A stretch of 28,563 bases of DNA from Faecalibacterium sp. CAG:1138 (GCA_000434675.1 HF988647.1:58740-87302), one strand, 5' to 3'. Positions 1 through 8,735 are shown, counted from the first letter of the stretch. Made by a program: numbers and translations. The notes: generated from the letters alone by a model not told the origin.

Positions 1-5
1 ACACC

Positions 6-28
6 CCGCCGAAAACGGCGGTTTTTTT
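6..28 (+). terminator. Intrinsic terminator of a gene left of the window
   Basis: A 6-bp GC-only stem (CCGCCG/CGGCGG) with an AAAA loop is followed by seven T on the plus strand. The T-run faces right, so it should end a plus-strand transcript entering from outside the window, converging on the minus-strand rqcH gene. Confidence 0.8.
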
Positions 29-52
29 GCGTAAACTATTCTGAAATTCGGC

Positions 53-1747
53 CTAAACGAGAAAGGTCTGATGTTTGTCGGGCTTGACTACGAGCGTCGT
101 TTGAGAGGCGTAGGTTACTCTGCCGGGGAGCTTCCCGGGGATTTTTTTGACGTTTTTCCGTTTGGTGAAGTCAACCTCGACTTTGTCCGACATCGAAGCC
201 GACGACAGCGCGGCGGCAATTTCGGCGGCAAAGGTCAGAACGCTTTCAGGCGGGGCGGAAGAAAAGACGATTACGTGGCTTCCGTGTTCCGCTTTGACGT
301 GCAGCCACACGTCCGACGGAGAAGCCGTTTTGAAGGTCAGCGCTTCGTTTTGCAAATTGTTTTTGCCCGCCATGATTTTCACGCCCTCGAACTCGTAGAC
401 GTAAGGCTTGGAAGGCGGTTCTTTTTTGGGCTTTTTCTGATTTTTCGGCAGCTTTATCGCCCCGACGTTCTGAAGCTCGCGCTCGATGTCCGAAAGACTC
501 TTGTCCGGTTCGGCGCGGCCGAGCGCCTCCAAAATTCCGTTTGCGTAGTCCAACAGCTCTTCGGCCTCGGCTTTTTGCGTTTCGGTTACGGATTTGGCGC
601 GTTTCAGTTTTTGGTATTTTTGAAAATATTTGTTTGCGTTTGCGCCCGGGGTGAGCCTTCCGTCCAGCTTGATTTCGACGAGAGGGGAAGACGGATTGAA
701 CCAGTTTTCGGTGCTTAAAACTTCGTCGCCTTTTTTCACTTTCCAGACGTTTGCGAGGATAAGATCGCCCTTGACTTTATATTCGTCGGCTTTTTCGCAC
801 TCGGAGAGTTTTTTGTCAGACAGTTCGATTTTTTGCAGGCATTTGTCCTTAAACCTCGTTGCGGCGTCCACAAGTTTTTTGGTTTTTTGTTTGGTTCGGG
901 CGCACTTGTCGGCGTAGGAAAAAGCAAGGTCCGCGGCTTCGTTAAGGGTTTTGCAAGGCGAGCAGTCGAACCCGTCGTACGGAGTGAAGAAAAAGTCGGG
1001 AGCGGGAACCTCGGTTTTGGACGGGCAAAACAACTCCGTTCCGTACGCGTTCCAGAATTTCTGCGCCCATAAAGCTATACGCTCGGCGGTCTGTTCGTTC
1101 ACTTCGCCCGAAAAATCGGCGCGCTTCAAAATTTCCTCCACGGTTATTTTCGCAACGCCGTTAAGGCGCTTTGTCAAAAAGCCCGCAAGGCTGTCGCCGG
1201 AGAAGCTTAAAATCAAAGATTTTACCGCTTCGAAATCGTCGGGATTCACTTTTTGTTGCACGGGTGGCGTATATTTAAGCCCGGACATGACGGGGCGCAC
1301 GCTGTCCTCGATGCCGACGGTTTTCAGGGCCGAGGTAACCACGTCGTTTTCGTCGGTGAAAACGAGGTTGCTGTAGCGGTTCATAATTTCGACGTAGAGG
1401 TGATAGCAAGTGACGTCCTTAAGCTCGTTCCGTCCCGAAAAAGTGATTTTCACCACGCGGTCCTTGAGCGGTTCGACGGACGTTACGGTTGAGGAAATCA
1501 GATATTTTCGAAGGTGCATGCAAAAAGCGGGAGGAACCATAGGGTTCTCCTTTTTTGTTTTTGTCAGATGCAGTCTCGGCGAAGTCGGGTTTGCCGACGC
1601 CGTAAGCACCAGATTTTCGCCCCCGACTCTGATTTGCAGACGCACTTCATCGGTTTCGGGCATATTCACTTTGTCCACTTTTCCGCCCGATAAAACGTCG
1701 TTCAGCTCCAGAGCGAGCGGCCTTAAGGTCATAAGATCCGACGGCAT
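53..1747 (-). CDS. rqcH: RqcH/Rqc2-type ribosome quality control factor (NFACT family, formerly FbpA-like)
   Basis: Predicted 564-residue NFACT-family protein, close to the usual length of about 570. RqcH binds obstructed 50S subunits carrying peptidyl-tRNA and recruits tRNA-Ala to add C-terminal alanine tails that mark stalled chains for degradation. Visible signatures are an N-terminal NFACT-N region with FCMHLRKYL (about residues 75-83), a DR pair at 96-97 matching the tRNA-Ala-contacting DR of Bacillus RqcH, a charged coiled-coil middle (about 290-430), and an NFACT-R segment with DVWLHVKAEHGSH near the C-terminus. I start at the ATG at 1747 because GAGG sits 5 nt upstream and the protein then begins MPSDLMTLRPL; an upstream in-frame ATG at 1804 would overlap the promoter. 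It diverges from tig-clpP-clpX-lon. Family assignment is firm; the alanine-tailing activity is inferred from the family. Confidence 0.93.
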   Translation of the reverse strand: MPSDLMTLRPLALELNDVLSGGKVDKVNMPETDEVRLQIRVGGENLVLTASANPTSPRLHLTKTKKENPMVPPAFCMHLRKYLISSTVTSVEPLKDRVVKITFSGRNELKDVTCYHLYVEIMNRYSNLVFTDENDVVTSALKTVGIEDSVRPVMSGLKYTPPVQQKVNPDDFEAVKSLILSFSGDSLAGFLTKRLNGVAKITVEEILKRADFSGEVNEQTAERIALWAQKFWNAYGTELFCPSKTEVPAPDFFFTPYDGFDCSPCKTLNEAADLAFSYADKCARTKQKTKKLVDAATRFKDKCLQKIELSDKKLSECEKADEYKVKGDLILANVWKVKKGDEVLSTENWFNPSSPLVEIKLDGRLTPGANANKYFQKYQKLKRAKSVTETQKAEAEELLDYANGILEALGRAEPDKSLSDIERELQNVGAIKLPKNQKKPKKEPPSKPYVYEFEGVKIMAGKNNLQNEALTFKTASPSDVWLHVKAEHGSHVIVFSSAPPESVLTFAAEIAAALSSASMSDKVEVDFTKRKNVKKIPGKLPGRVTYASQTTLVVKPDKHQTFLV

Positions 1748-1771
1748 AAACACCTCGAAAAGTTTTTTTAT

Positions 1772-1800
1772 ATTATACAACGTCGTTTGCTTTTTTGCAA
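1772..1800 (-). promoter_or_regulatory. Sigma-A promoter for rqcH
   Basis: Reading the minus strand, TTGCAA (1800-1795) is separated by 17 bp from a perfect TATAAT (1777-1772). The predicted transcription start is about 20 nt upstream of the rqcH ATG. The -35 hexamer is identical to that of the divergent tig promoter. Confidence 0.75.
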
Positions 1801-1890
1801 CCAAAAAGCCGCAGACCTTGCCGCAAAGGACGGTTTCGACAAAAAAATTCGGTTTTTTTCGAAAAGCAAATAAATTGCCGTCATATTCGT

Positions 1891-1919
1891 TTGCAAAATA
1901 AGTTTTGCTATGATATAAT
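1891..1919 (+). promoter_or_regulatory. Sigma-A promoter for tig-clpP-clpX-lon-engB
   Basis: TTGCAA (1891-1896), a 17-bp spacer and TATAAT (1914-1919), with an extended TG at 1911-1912. It lies about 35 nt ahead of the tig ATG. I saw no CtsR heptad repeats or CIRCE element here, although clp genes are often under those repressors in Firmicutes. Confidence 0.8.
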
Positions 1920-1959
1920 TTACTAACTTATTATGAGATTACACGTCTTGGAGGACAAT

Positions 1960-3252
1960 ATGAACTACACAGTTGAAAAACTCGAAAAAAGCAGAGTAAA
2001 ATTCGTTATCAAAGTCGACGAAAAAGAACTTGACGCCGCCATCGACGAAGCTTATGCCAAAAACAAACATAAGTATCAGGTCGAAGGTTTCAGAAAGGGC
2101 CACGTTCCGAAGAGCGTTCTGGAAAGAACCTACGGAAAAGGCGTATTTTACGAAGACGCTTTGGATATCATTTTACCGAAATATTACGACGAAGTTTTGT
2201 CTAAAGAAACCGAACTCGTTCCCGTCGGACGTCCGGAAGCCGACATCATGGATTTCCAGGACAACGGCGTTACTTTCAGCGTAACCGTGACCGTCAAACC
2301 AGAAGTCAAGCTCGGACAATATAAGGGCCTCGAAGTCAAACGCGACAAAGTTCGCATCACCGAAGCCATGATCGAAGCCGAACTTAAGCTAGCGCAGGAT
2401 CGTCAATCCCGCCTCGTCGAAGTTAAGGACGACAGAGCAAGCCGGAAGGGCGATTTCGTCACCATCGACTTCACCGGCAGCGTTGACGGAGTGGAATTCG
2501 ACGGCGGCCACGCCGAAGATTACGACCTCGGCCTCGGCACCGGCACCTTTATCCCGGGTTTCGAAGAGCAACTCGAAGGCCTCAAAGTCGGCGAAGAGAA
2601 GGACGTTAAGGTTACTTTCCCTAAAGACTACGGCTCCAAAGAGCTTGCCGGCAAAGAAGCCGTTTTCGCTTGCAAAGTGAAAGCTATCAAAGCCAAAGAA
2701 ATGCCTGAAATCAACGACGAATTCGCAAAAGACGTTTCCGAATTCGACACTTTGGACGAATACAAGAAAGACATCAAAAAACAACTGAAACACGAAGCCG
2801 ATCAGCGCGCGGACGAAAAAGTCGAAAACGACCTCGTCGAACTCATTGCGGGCGGCAGCGAAGTGGAAGTTCCTGACGAAATGGTTGAAGAAGCCATCGA
2901 CGAAAGACTTAAGGAATTGCAATATCAGCTTATGTATCAGGGCATGCAGCTGGATAAATATCTCGAAATGCTCGGCACCACCATGGAAGCCGTCAGAAAG
3001 GACTTCAGGGAACAAGCCGAAAAAACCGTCAAATCCAGACTGGTTATGGAAGCTCTCATAAGCGCCGAACATCTCGAACCGACTAAAGAAGAAGTGGACG
3101 TCAAAATCAAGGAATTCGCCGACGGCGCCAAAAAGACCGTTGAAGAATACACCAAGGATATGCACGAACGTCAACTCAACTACATCGTCAACAACCTTGC
3201 AACCGACAAAATCTTCGGTTTCCTGAAAGCGAACAACACCATCGTTAAATAA
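1960..3252 (+). CDS. tig: Trigger factor, ribosome-bound chaperone and prolyl isomerase
   Basis: Predicted 430 residues, the normal length for trigger factor. The N-terminal ribosome-binding domain carries the signature GFRKGHVPKSVLE (residues 43-55), which docks at the 50S tunnel exit. An FKBP-type PPIase domain follows at about 155-245 (GDFVTIDFTGSVDG and GTGTFIPGFEEQL), then a long charged helical C-terminal chaperone domain. I chose the ATG at 1960 because GGAGG lies at 1950-1954; an in-frame ATG at 1933 adds nine non-homologous residues and lacks a ribosome site. It is the first gene of a run with clpP, clpX, lon and engB, an arrangement well known in Firmicutes. Confidence 0.97.
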   Translation: MNYTVEKLEKSRVKFVIKVDEKELDAAIDEAYAKNKHKYQVEGFRKGHVPKSVLERTYGKGVFYEDALDIILPKYYDEVLSKETELVPVGRPEADIMDFQDNGVTFSVTVTVKPEVKLGQYKGLEVKRDKVRITEAMIEAELKLAQDRQSRLVEVKDDRASRKGDFVTIDFTGSVDGVEFDGGHAEDYDLGLGTGTFIPGFEEQLEGLKVGEEKDVKVTFPKDYGSKELAGKEAVFACKVKAIKAKEMPEINDEFAKDVSEFDTLDEYKKDIKKQLKHEADQRADEKVENDLVELIAGGSEVEVPDEMVEEAIDERLKELQYQLMYQGMQLDKYLEMLGTTMEAVRKDFREQAEKTVKSRLVMEALISAEHLEPTKEEVDVKIKEFADGAKKTVEEYTKDMHERQLNYIVNNLATDKIFGFLKANNTIVK

Positions 3253-3303
3253 CGAATAACGACATTAAATCAACGGCAAACTTGCCGAAAAGGAGGCATA
3301 TAT

Positions 3304-3894
3304 ATGCGAAACGCACTCATACCGTACGTCGTGGAGCAATCCGACAGAGGCGAACGCAGTTATGATTTGTACAGCAGAATGCTCGAGGACAGGATTATTT
3401 TCCTCACCGGCGAAATCGACGACGCAGTGGCCAACACCGTCGTTGCGCAGCTCATTTACCTCGAAGCGAAAGATTCCTCAAAAGACATAAGTTTGTATAT
3501 CAACAGCCCGGGCGGCAGCGTTACCGCAGGGCTTGCAATCTACGACACCATGAACTACGTCAAGTGCGACGTCAGAACCATCTGCATCGGGCTTGCCGCT
3601 TCCATGGGCGCGTTTTTGCTGTCGTCGGGCGCAAAAGGCAAACGCTGCGCGCTCCCTAACAGCGAAATCATGATTCATCAGCCTTTGGGCGGTTTTCAGG
3701 GACAGGCGTCGGACATCGCTATCCACGCGGAGCATATTCTGAAAACCAAATCCAGGCTCAACAAAATTTTGGCGGAGAACTCCGGTCAGCCTCTGGACAA
3801 GATTATCGTCGATACCGACAGAGATAATTTCCTGTCCGCAAGCGAGGCTAAGGCCTACGGCCTTATCGACGAAGTTTTCGACCGCAGGAAGTAA
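3304..3894 (+). CDS. clpP: ATP-dependent Clp protease proteolytic subunit ClpP
   Basis: Predicted 196 residues, standard for ClpP, the serine peptidase that forms a two-ring barrel and works with ClpX or ClpC. The catalytic triad can be read as Ser100 (GLAASMGA), His125 (MIHQPLGG) and an Asp of DTDRD (Asp174 by offset to Bacillus-type numbering). AAGGAGG lies at 3290-3296 before the ATG. A small CGGCA/TGCCG hairpin (3274-3287) sits immediately ahead of that site in the 51-nt gap after tig. clpX follows 14 nt downstream, so the protease and its unfoldase are made together. Confidence 0.97.
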   Translation: MRNALIPYVVEQSDRGERSYDLYSRMLEDRIIFLTGEIDDAVANTVVAQLIYLEAKDSSKDISLYINSPGGSVTAGLAIYDTMNYVKCDVRTICIGLAASMGAFLLSSGAKGKRCALPNSEIMIHQPLGGFQGQASDIAIHAEHILKTKSRLNKILAENSGQPLDKIIVDTDRDNFLSASEAKAYGLIDEVFDRRK

Positions 3895-3908
3895 GAGGTA
3901 AGCGTAAC

Positions 3909-5144
3909 TTGTTAGACGAAAAACTTTATTGTTCATTCTGCGGACGGAGCGAAGATAAGGTGGAAAAACTTATCTCCGGTCCGGACGGCGTTGCCATCTG
4001 CAACGACTGCATAGAAACTTGCAACGACATCCTGCGTTCTTATTTCAAGGAAACTCCCGACGGGCTTTCGTCCGAAGTCAATTTGCTGACTCCGGAGGAG
4101 CTTAAGGGCAAGCTGGACGAATACATCATCGGTCAGGACGAGGCCAAAAAAGTGCTGTCCGTCGCCGTTTACAATCACTATAAACGCATCGGGCAAAAGG
4201 CCGACTCCGACGACTCGGTGGTTCTCGACAAAAGCAACGTGCTGGTGCTGGGGCCTACGGGCTGCGGCAAAACTCTTCTTGCAAAAACCTTGGCCGGAAT
4301 TCTGAACGTTCCGTTTGCCGTGGCCGACGCCACCACGCTTACCGAAGCGGGCTACGTGGGCGAGGACGTCGAAAATATCCTTCTCAAGCTCATTCAGGCC
4401 GCCGACGGCGACATCAAACGAGCGGAAAAGGGCATCATCTATATCGACGAAATCGACAAAATCGCAAGAAAGAGCGAAAACGTCAGCATCACCCGCGACG
4501 TTTCGGGCGAGGGCGTTCAGCAGGCGCTTCTGAAAATTCTGGAAAGCACGGTGGCTTCCGTTCCTCCTCAGGGCGGCAGAAAACACCCGCAACAGGAATT
4601 TTATCAGATAGACACCACCAACATTCTGTTTATCCTCGGCGGCGCGTTCGTCGGCCTTGAAAAAATCATCGACAAACGCCGCGACAACAGCAGCCTCGGT
4701 TTCGGAGCCAACCTCAAAACCGAAGAAGGCAGGGACTACAGCAAACTTATCGCCGAAATTCAACCGGACGATCTCATCAAATTCGGCCTTATTCCGGAGT
4801 TCGTGGGCCGCGTTCCGATCATCGTCGGCATAGACAAACTCGACAGGGACGCTTTGGTCAGAATTCTCAAAGAACCGAAGAACAGCCTTGTCAAACAATA
4901 TCAGAAATTGTTCTCCATTGACGGCGTCGAGCTTGAAATAACCGACGACGCGCTGGGTGCGGTTGCCGACAAAGCAATCGGCCTGCATACGGGCGCGAGA
5001 GGATTGCGCAGCATTCTGGAAGGCGTTATGCTGGACATTATGTACAAAATCCCTTCCGATCCGACCATTAAAAAAGTTATCGTAAACGGCGACACCGTGC
5101 TTAACAAGCATCAGCCTGACGTTGTCAGGAAGGAAATCGCCTAG
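3909..5144 (+). CDS. clpX: ClpX, AAA+ unfoldase of ClpXP
   Basis: Predicted 411 residues. ClpX recognises substrates, unfolds them and feeds ClpP. The N-terminal zinc-binding domain has Cys8, Cys11, Cys31 and Cys34. The AAA+ module shows Walker A GPTGCGKT (115-122), the pore loop GYVG (148-151), Walker B IIYIDE (176-181), an RKH-type loop (224-226) and LGF at 263-265, the ClpP-docking IGF loop. The start is a TTG at 3909: it is the only start that keeps the whole zinc domain, and AGAGG lies upstream at relaxed spacing. Use of TTG suggests modest translation. It ends 7 nt before lon. Confidence 0.96.
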   Translation: MLDEKLYCSFCGRSEDKVEKLISGPDGVAICNDCIETCNDILRSYFKETPDGLSSEVNLLTPEELKGKLDEYIIGQDEAKKVLSVAVYNHYKRIGQKADSDDSVVLDKSNVLVLGPTGCGKTLLAKTLAGILNVPFAVADATTLTEAGYVGEDVENILLKLIQAADGDIKRAEKGIIYIDEIDKIARKSENVSITRDVSGEGVQQALLKILESTVASVPPQGGRKHPQQEFYQIDTTNILFILGGAFVGLEKIIDKRRDNSSLGFGANLKTEEGRDYSKLIAEIQPDDLIKFGLIPEFVGRVPIIVGIDKLDRDALVRILKEPKNSLVKQYQKLFSIDGVELEITDDALGAVADKAIGLHTGARGLRSILEGVMLDIMYKIPSDPTIKKVIVNGDTVLNKHQPDVVRKEIA

Positions 5145-5151
5145 GAGAAGT

Positions 5152-7452
5152 ATGGCTAAATACACCTTTTTGCCGTTAATCCCTTTGCGGGGATTAACGG
5201 TTTTTCCTCAAACGACAGTTCATTTTGACGTCGGCAGACCGAAAAGTCTTGCCGCGCTTGCCGATGCGGTGGAAAACACCGGCGGCTACGTTTTGCTGGC
5301 AAGTCAGAAATCTAACGCCACGCCAAACCCGAACCCGAACGAAATATGCGAAATCGGCGTTCTGGCAAAGGTGGTGCAGGTTGCCGCAATGCCGGACGAA
5401 ATAAAACGAATCGTCGTTACTGCCGAAAAGAAAATCAAACTTACGGGATACATTCAGGAGGAACCTTTTTACGTTTCCTCGTTTGCGACCGTCCGCGACA
5501 AAAACGCCGTAACGCCGAAAGCGGAAGCGTATTTCAGACGTGCGAAAGAAATAGTTTCCGCGCCTTCGCCGCTTACCGACGCTATGCCGAAAGAAATGCT
5601 TGCCGCCATTTTGGACGAAGAAAACGCCAACGTGTTTTGCTATCAGGCGGCGCACGTCTTTTTGCGGAAGGAGCAGCAGGCTTTTCTGGAGCTTTCTTCC
5701 TTGGAAGAAAGGCTGGAAAAACTCACCGACACTCTTATAAACGAAATGAAGATTGCCGAAATCGACCGTCAGATTATGCAAAAGGTCAAGGACGGCATCG
5801 ACGACAGTCAGAAAGAGTATTATCTGCGCGAACAGATGCGCGCGATAGAGGAAGAGCTCGGCGAGGGCGAAGAAGATTCGGCATACATAAAGAAAATCGA
5901 CAAACTCCCCGTTGCAAAAGAATATAAGGACAAGCTCAAAAAGGATCTGGAACGCGGCAACAATATGTCGCCGTCCAGTCCGGATTATGCGCTGACGAGA
6001 AACTATCTCGACTTCGTTCTGGAGCTGCCTTGGGGCGTCGAAACCGAAGAGGAGCTTGACCTTAAACACGTCAAGGAAGTTCTGGACGAAGCGCACTACG
6101 GCCTCGAGAAGGTGAAGGACAGAATTATGGAATTCATCGCCGTCAAGTCGCTTACCTCCGACAATCGCGAGCCGATAATGTGTTTGGTGGGGCCTCCGGG
6201 CGTGGGCAAAACCAGCGTTGTGAAAAGCATTGCCGACGCAATCGGCAGAAAATACGTTCGCATGAGTCTGGGCGGCGTTCACGACGAAGCGGAAATACGC
6301 GGTCACAGAAAAACTTACATAGGCGCAATGGCCGGCCGTATCGTAACGGGAATAAAACAAGCGGGCAGCATGAACCCGGTGTTCCTGCTTGACGAAATCG
6401 ACAAGCTGGCTTCGGACTACAGGGGCGATCCCGCAAGCGCGCTTTTGGAGGTTCTGGATCCGGAGCAGAACAATTCCTTCAGGGATAACTATCTGGAAAT
6501 CCCGTTCGATTTGTCGAACGTAATATTCATCACCACGGCAAACAGCGCCGAAACCATTCCTCCTGCGCTTTACGACAGAATGGAAATCGTGGAAATGAGC
6601 GGCTATACGCCCGAAGAAAAGTTCCAGATTGCCAAAAGACATCTAGTGCCGAAGGAGCTGAAAATCAACGGTTTGCCGAGCGACAAGTTCGAGCTTTCCG
6701 ACGAAGTGCTTTGGGACGTCATTCGTTTCTACACCAGAGAGAGCGGCGTGAGAGGTCTTGAAAAGGCGATAGGCGAAGTTATGCGCAAGGCCGCAAGGGA
6801 ATTTGTGGAGAGCGGGAAAGAAAAACAAATTTTCGTGAACTCCGAAAATCTTTCGTCGTACCTTGGGCCGAAGAAGTTTTTGGAAACGCCGAAGGCGGAC
6901 AAGGACGAAATCGGCACCGCAACGGGGCTTGCCTGGACGAGCGTCGGCGGCGAAATTCTGTCCATCGAAGTCAGTCTGATTCCGGGAAAAGGCGAATTGC
7001 TTCTGACGGGGCATCTCGGGGACGTTATGAAGGAGTCTGCGAGGGCGGGCGTAACCTATATCCGCGCGAATGAAGAAAAATTCGGTCTTTCGGACGAAAT
7101 TTTCAAAACTCACGACATTCATATCCACGTTCCGGAGGGAGCGATTCCTAAGGACGGCCCGTCGGCAGGCATCACCATTGCCACCGCAGTGCTTTCGGCG
7201 CTGACGGAAAAGGGCGTGAAGAGCAGCGTTGCGATGACGGGCGAAATAACTCTTAGGGGCAAAGTGCTTCCGATCGGCGGACTGAAAGAAAAAATGCTTG
7301 CCGCAAACCGCGCGGGCATCGAAACCGTCGTCATTCCTAAAGAAAACCAAAAGGATCTCACGGACATTCCGGAAAGCGTCAGGGCGGAGCTGAAAATAGT
7401 TCCCGTCGAGCACGTTTCCGAGGTGTTTGAAATTGCGATAAACAACTTATGA
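5152..7452 (+). CDS. lon: ATP-dependent protease Lon (LonA type)
   Basis: Predicted 766 residues, typical of LonA. The N-terminal substrate-binding domain opens with FLPLIPLRGLTVFP. A coiled-coil middle (about 190-250) precedes an AAA+ domain with Walker A GPPGVGKT (347-354) and Walker B FLLDEIDK. The C-terminal protease domain has the Ser-Lys dyad as Ser671 (PKDGPSAG) and Lys714 (GGLKEK), 43 residues apart as in E. coli Lon. It is soluble and degrades misfolded and regulatory proteins. I start at the ATG at 5152, with GGAG at 5144-5147 overlapping the clpX stop; an in-frame start at 5122 lies inside clpX. The stop overlaps the engB ATG. A terminator-like hairpin sits in codons 8-18 (separate entry). 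Confidence 0.97.
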   Translation: MAKYTFLPLIPLRGLTVFPQTTVHFDVGRPKSLAALADAVENTGGYVLLASQKSNATPNPNPNEICEIGVLAKVVQVAAMPDEIKRIVVTAEKKIKLTGYIQEEPFYVSSFATVRDKNAVTPKAEAYFRRAKEIVSAPSPLTDAMPKEMLAAILDEENANVFCYQAAHVFLRKEQQAFLELSSLEERLEKLTDTLINEMKIAEIDRQIMQKVKDGIDDSQKEYYLREQMRAIEEELGEGEEDSAYIKKIDKLPVAKEYKDKLKKDLERGNNMSPSSPDYALTRNYLDFVLELPWGVETEEELDLKHVKEVLDEAHYGLEKVKDRIMEFIAVKSLTSDNREPIMCLVGPPGVGKTSVVKSIADAIGRKYVRMSLGGVHDEAEIRGHRKTYIGAMAGRIVTGIKQAGSMNPVFLLDEIDKLASDYRGDPASALLEVLDPEQNNSFRDNYLEIPFDLSNVIFITTANSAETIPPALYDRMEIVEMSGYTPEEKFQIAKRHLVPKELKINGLPSDKFELSDEVLWDVIRFYTRESGVRGLEKAIGEVMRKAAREFVESGKEKQIFVNSENLSSYLGPKKFLETPKADKDEIGTATGLAWTSVGGEILSIEVSLIPGKGELLLTGHLGDVMKESARAGVTYIRANEEKFGLSDEIFKTHDIHIHVPEGAIPKDGPSAGITIATAVLSALTEKGVKSSVAMTGEITLRGKVLPIGGLKEKMLAANRAGIETVVIPKENQKDLTDIPESVRAELKIVPVEHVSEVFEIAINNL
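5173..5205 (+). promoter_or_regulatory. Terminator-like hairpin inside the start of lon
   Basis: A perfect 11-bp inverted repeat (CCGTTAATCCC at 5173-5183, GGGATTAACGG at 5190-5200), with a 6-nt TTTGCG loop, is followed at once by five T (5201-5205). It has the shape of a Rho-independent terminator but lies 21 nt into lon and encodes conserved residues of the Lon N-terminus. Ribosomes translating lon would melt it, so it could act as a translation-sensitive attenuator. The structure is seen directly; the function is inferred. Confidence 0.5.
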
Positions 7453-8033
7453 TAATCAAGAACGCAAAATTCGTTATATCCGTCGCCGACAGCGACAAAT
7501 TGCCGTCTTACGATAAGGCGGAAATTGCCGTTGCGGGGAAATCCAACGTCGGAAAATCCAGCTTCATAAACTTCATAACTTCAAACGGCAAGCTCGCCCG
7601 AACCTCTTCGGAGCCGGGGCGAACGAGGCTTCTAAACTATTTCGACATCAACGGCGGCGAGTTTTTGCTTGTCGATTTGCCTGGCTACGGCTTTGCAAGA
7701 GTGTCCAAAGAGGAGAAGGCCAAGTGGGGCAAAATGATTGAAGGTTATCTTCAGAAAAGCCCGACGCTTAAGCACGTTTTCGTGCTTTTGGACATTCGCC
7801 ACACGCCGTCTGCGGACGACAAAATGCTCTTGGGTTATCTCTATCACTTCAACATTCCGTTCACAGTCGTCGCCACCAAGGCCGACAAACTCAGCCGTAT
7901 GCAACAGCAGAAAAGCAAGAAAATGATTGCTAACGAGCTGTGTATGGGCGAGGGAAACGTCATCGTCGTGTCCAGCTTGAAAAAGACGGGCAAGGAAGAA
8001 ATTTTTGCCAGAATAGACCAAATTTTGGGCTGA
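7449..8033 (+). CDS. engB: EngB/YsxC-type ribosome biogenesis GTPase
   Basis: Predicted 194-residue GTPase of the TrmE-Era-EngA-YihA-Septin class, needed for late 50S assembly in Bacillus (YsxC) and related bacteria. The G1 motif is GKSNVGKSS (about residues 30-38), G3 is DLPGYG and G4 is TKADK. The ATG overlaps the lon stop as ATGA and has no convincing Shine-Dalgarno site, so translation is probably coupled to lon. lon-engB is a common Firmicutes pair. A strong terminator follows 27 nt after the stop. Confidence 0.96.
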   Translation: MIIKNAKFVISVADSDKLPSYDKAEIAVAGKSNVGKSSFINFITSNGKLARTSSEPGRTRLLNYFDINGGEFLLVDLPGYGFARVSKEEKAKWGKMIEGYLQKSPTLKHVFVLLDIRHTPSADDKMLLGYLYHFNIPFTVVATKADKLSRMQQQKSKKMIANELCMGEGNVIVVSSLKKTGKEEIFARIDQILG

Positions 8034-8060
8034 TTGCTCTGAAAAACGGGCTAAAATAGA

Positions 8061-8098
8061 ACAATATCCCACCGAAAACGGTGGGATATTGTGTTTTT
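8061..8098 (+). terminator. Intrinsic terminator after engB, probably bidirectional
   Basis: A perfect 14-bp stem (8061-8074 with 8079-8092) and AAAA loop is followed by G and five T. It ends the tig-to-engB operon. On the minus strand the same stem falls just past the stop of the convergent gene at 8100 and is followed by an interrupted T-rich stretch, so it may serve both genes. Confidence 0.88.
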
Positions 8099-8099
8099 A

Positions 8100-8735
8100 T
8101 TAGCTTCTCGGGAAAAGCGGTGCGTCGAATACGCCCGTGCAAACCTCCTGAGTGTAAGGCTGACATTCCGGAATCTGGCAATAGCCGTAGGTAGGGACCA
8201 CCAGCTCCACGTCGCCTTCCACCTTCAGCATCACGACGACGCAGCAAGTTACCGTGAAGGTGAGGTCGCTTACGTAAGTTCCCGACGCAATGACCGCGTT
8301 CACCTTTGCAGTTACCGCCGCAGGGAATATGCTTGCCTGAGGGAAGCGCATCACGATGTCGAGCGTTCTTGTTATAACGCCCGTTGCCGTGCCCGCCGTG
8401 CCGTTTGCGTCGGTGTAGGCCACGGCAACCGGAACGTCCACGGTTATCTGCACGCGGCTGTAGTTCGGTTGATCCGCAAGCGGCGTTACGGTGAGGGCGG
8501 TTATCGTCCCTGTCGTGGTGGTTGATCTGCCGCTTACAAACGTCAGCGGAGCAACGTATGTAGACGGGTTAGGGTTTGTGAGCGTGAGAGTATATCCTTC
8601 GAGCGGTTGTTGATTTATGCAAGCGTCAAACACTCTGGACACATGTATACACGCTTTTTCGCAAAGACCGTTCACGGGATTTCCCGTTATAGGCCCCGGC
8701 GTTCTTGTTGAATTCGTGTTGCAGTTGAACGACAT
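8100..8735 (-). CDS. Cys-rich hypothetical protein, possibly spore-associated
   Basis: Predicted 211 residues that I cannot name. The nine cysteines fall into two groups: Cys5, 25, 29 and 39 near the N-terminus, and Cys164, 165, 186, 191 and 199 near the C-terminus. The middle is Thr/Val/Ala-rich and looks beta-rich. There is no signal peptide or membrane segment. The motif HVSRVFDACI and the ending PECQPYTQEVC are reminiscent of Cys-rich hypothetical proteins of spore-forming clostridia, but this is recollection, not a search. AGGAGGT sits 8 nt before the ATG, so it is very likely translated. It is a single-gene unit, and the sequence upstream matches a sigma-K promoter, which supports a late mother-cell or spore-surface role. 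Function is unknown. Confidence 0.8.
   Translation of the reverse strand: MSFNCNTNSTRTPGPITGNPVNGLCEKACIHVSRVFDACINQQPLEGYTLTLTNPNPSTYVAPLTFVSGRSTTTTGTITALTVTPLADQPNYSRVQITVDVPVAVAYTDANGTAGTATGVITRTLDIVMRFPQASIFPAAVTAKVNAVIASGTYVSDLTFTVTCCVVVMLKVEGDVELVVPTYGYCQIPECQPYTQEVCTGVFDAPLFPRS

Noticed and set aside
1861..1959. CtsR or CIRCE control of the tig-clpP-clpX-lon operon
   Set aside because: Neither the GGTCAAA-type heptad repeat nor the TTAGCACTC/GAGTGCTAA inverted repeat can be found around this promoter.
5194..6642. A 482-codon minus-strand open frame inside lon
   Set aside because: Antisense shadow of lon; Arg/Phe/Val-rich with no domain and no ribosome site. Similar long shadows occur opposite clpX (3933-5165), tig, murE and ftsZ.
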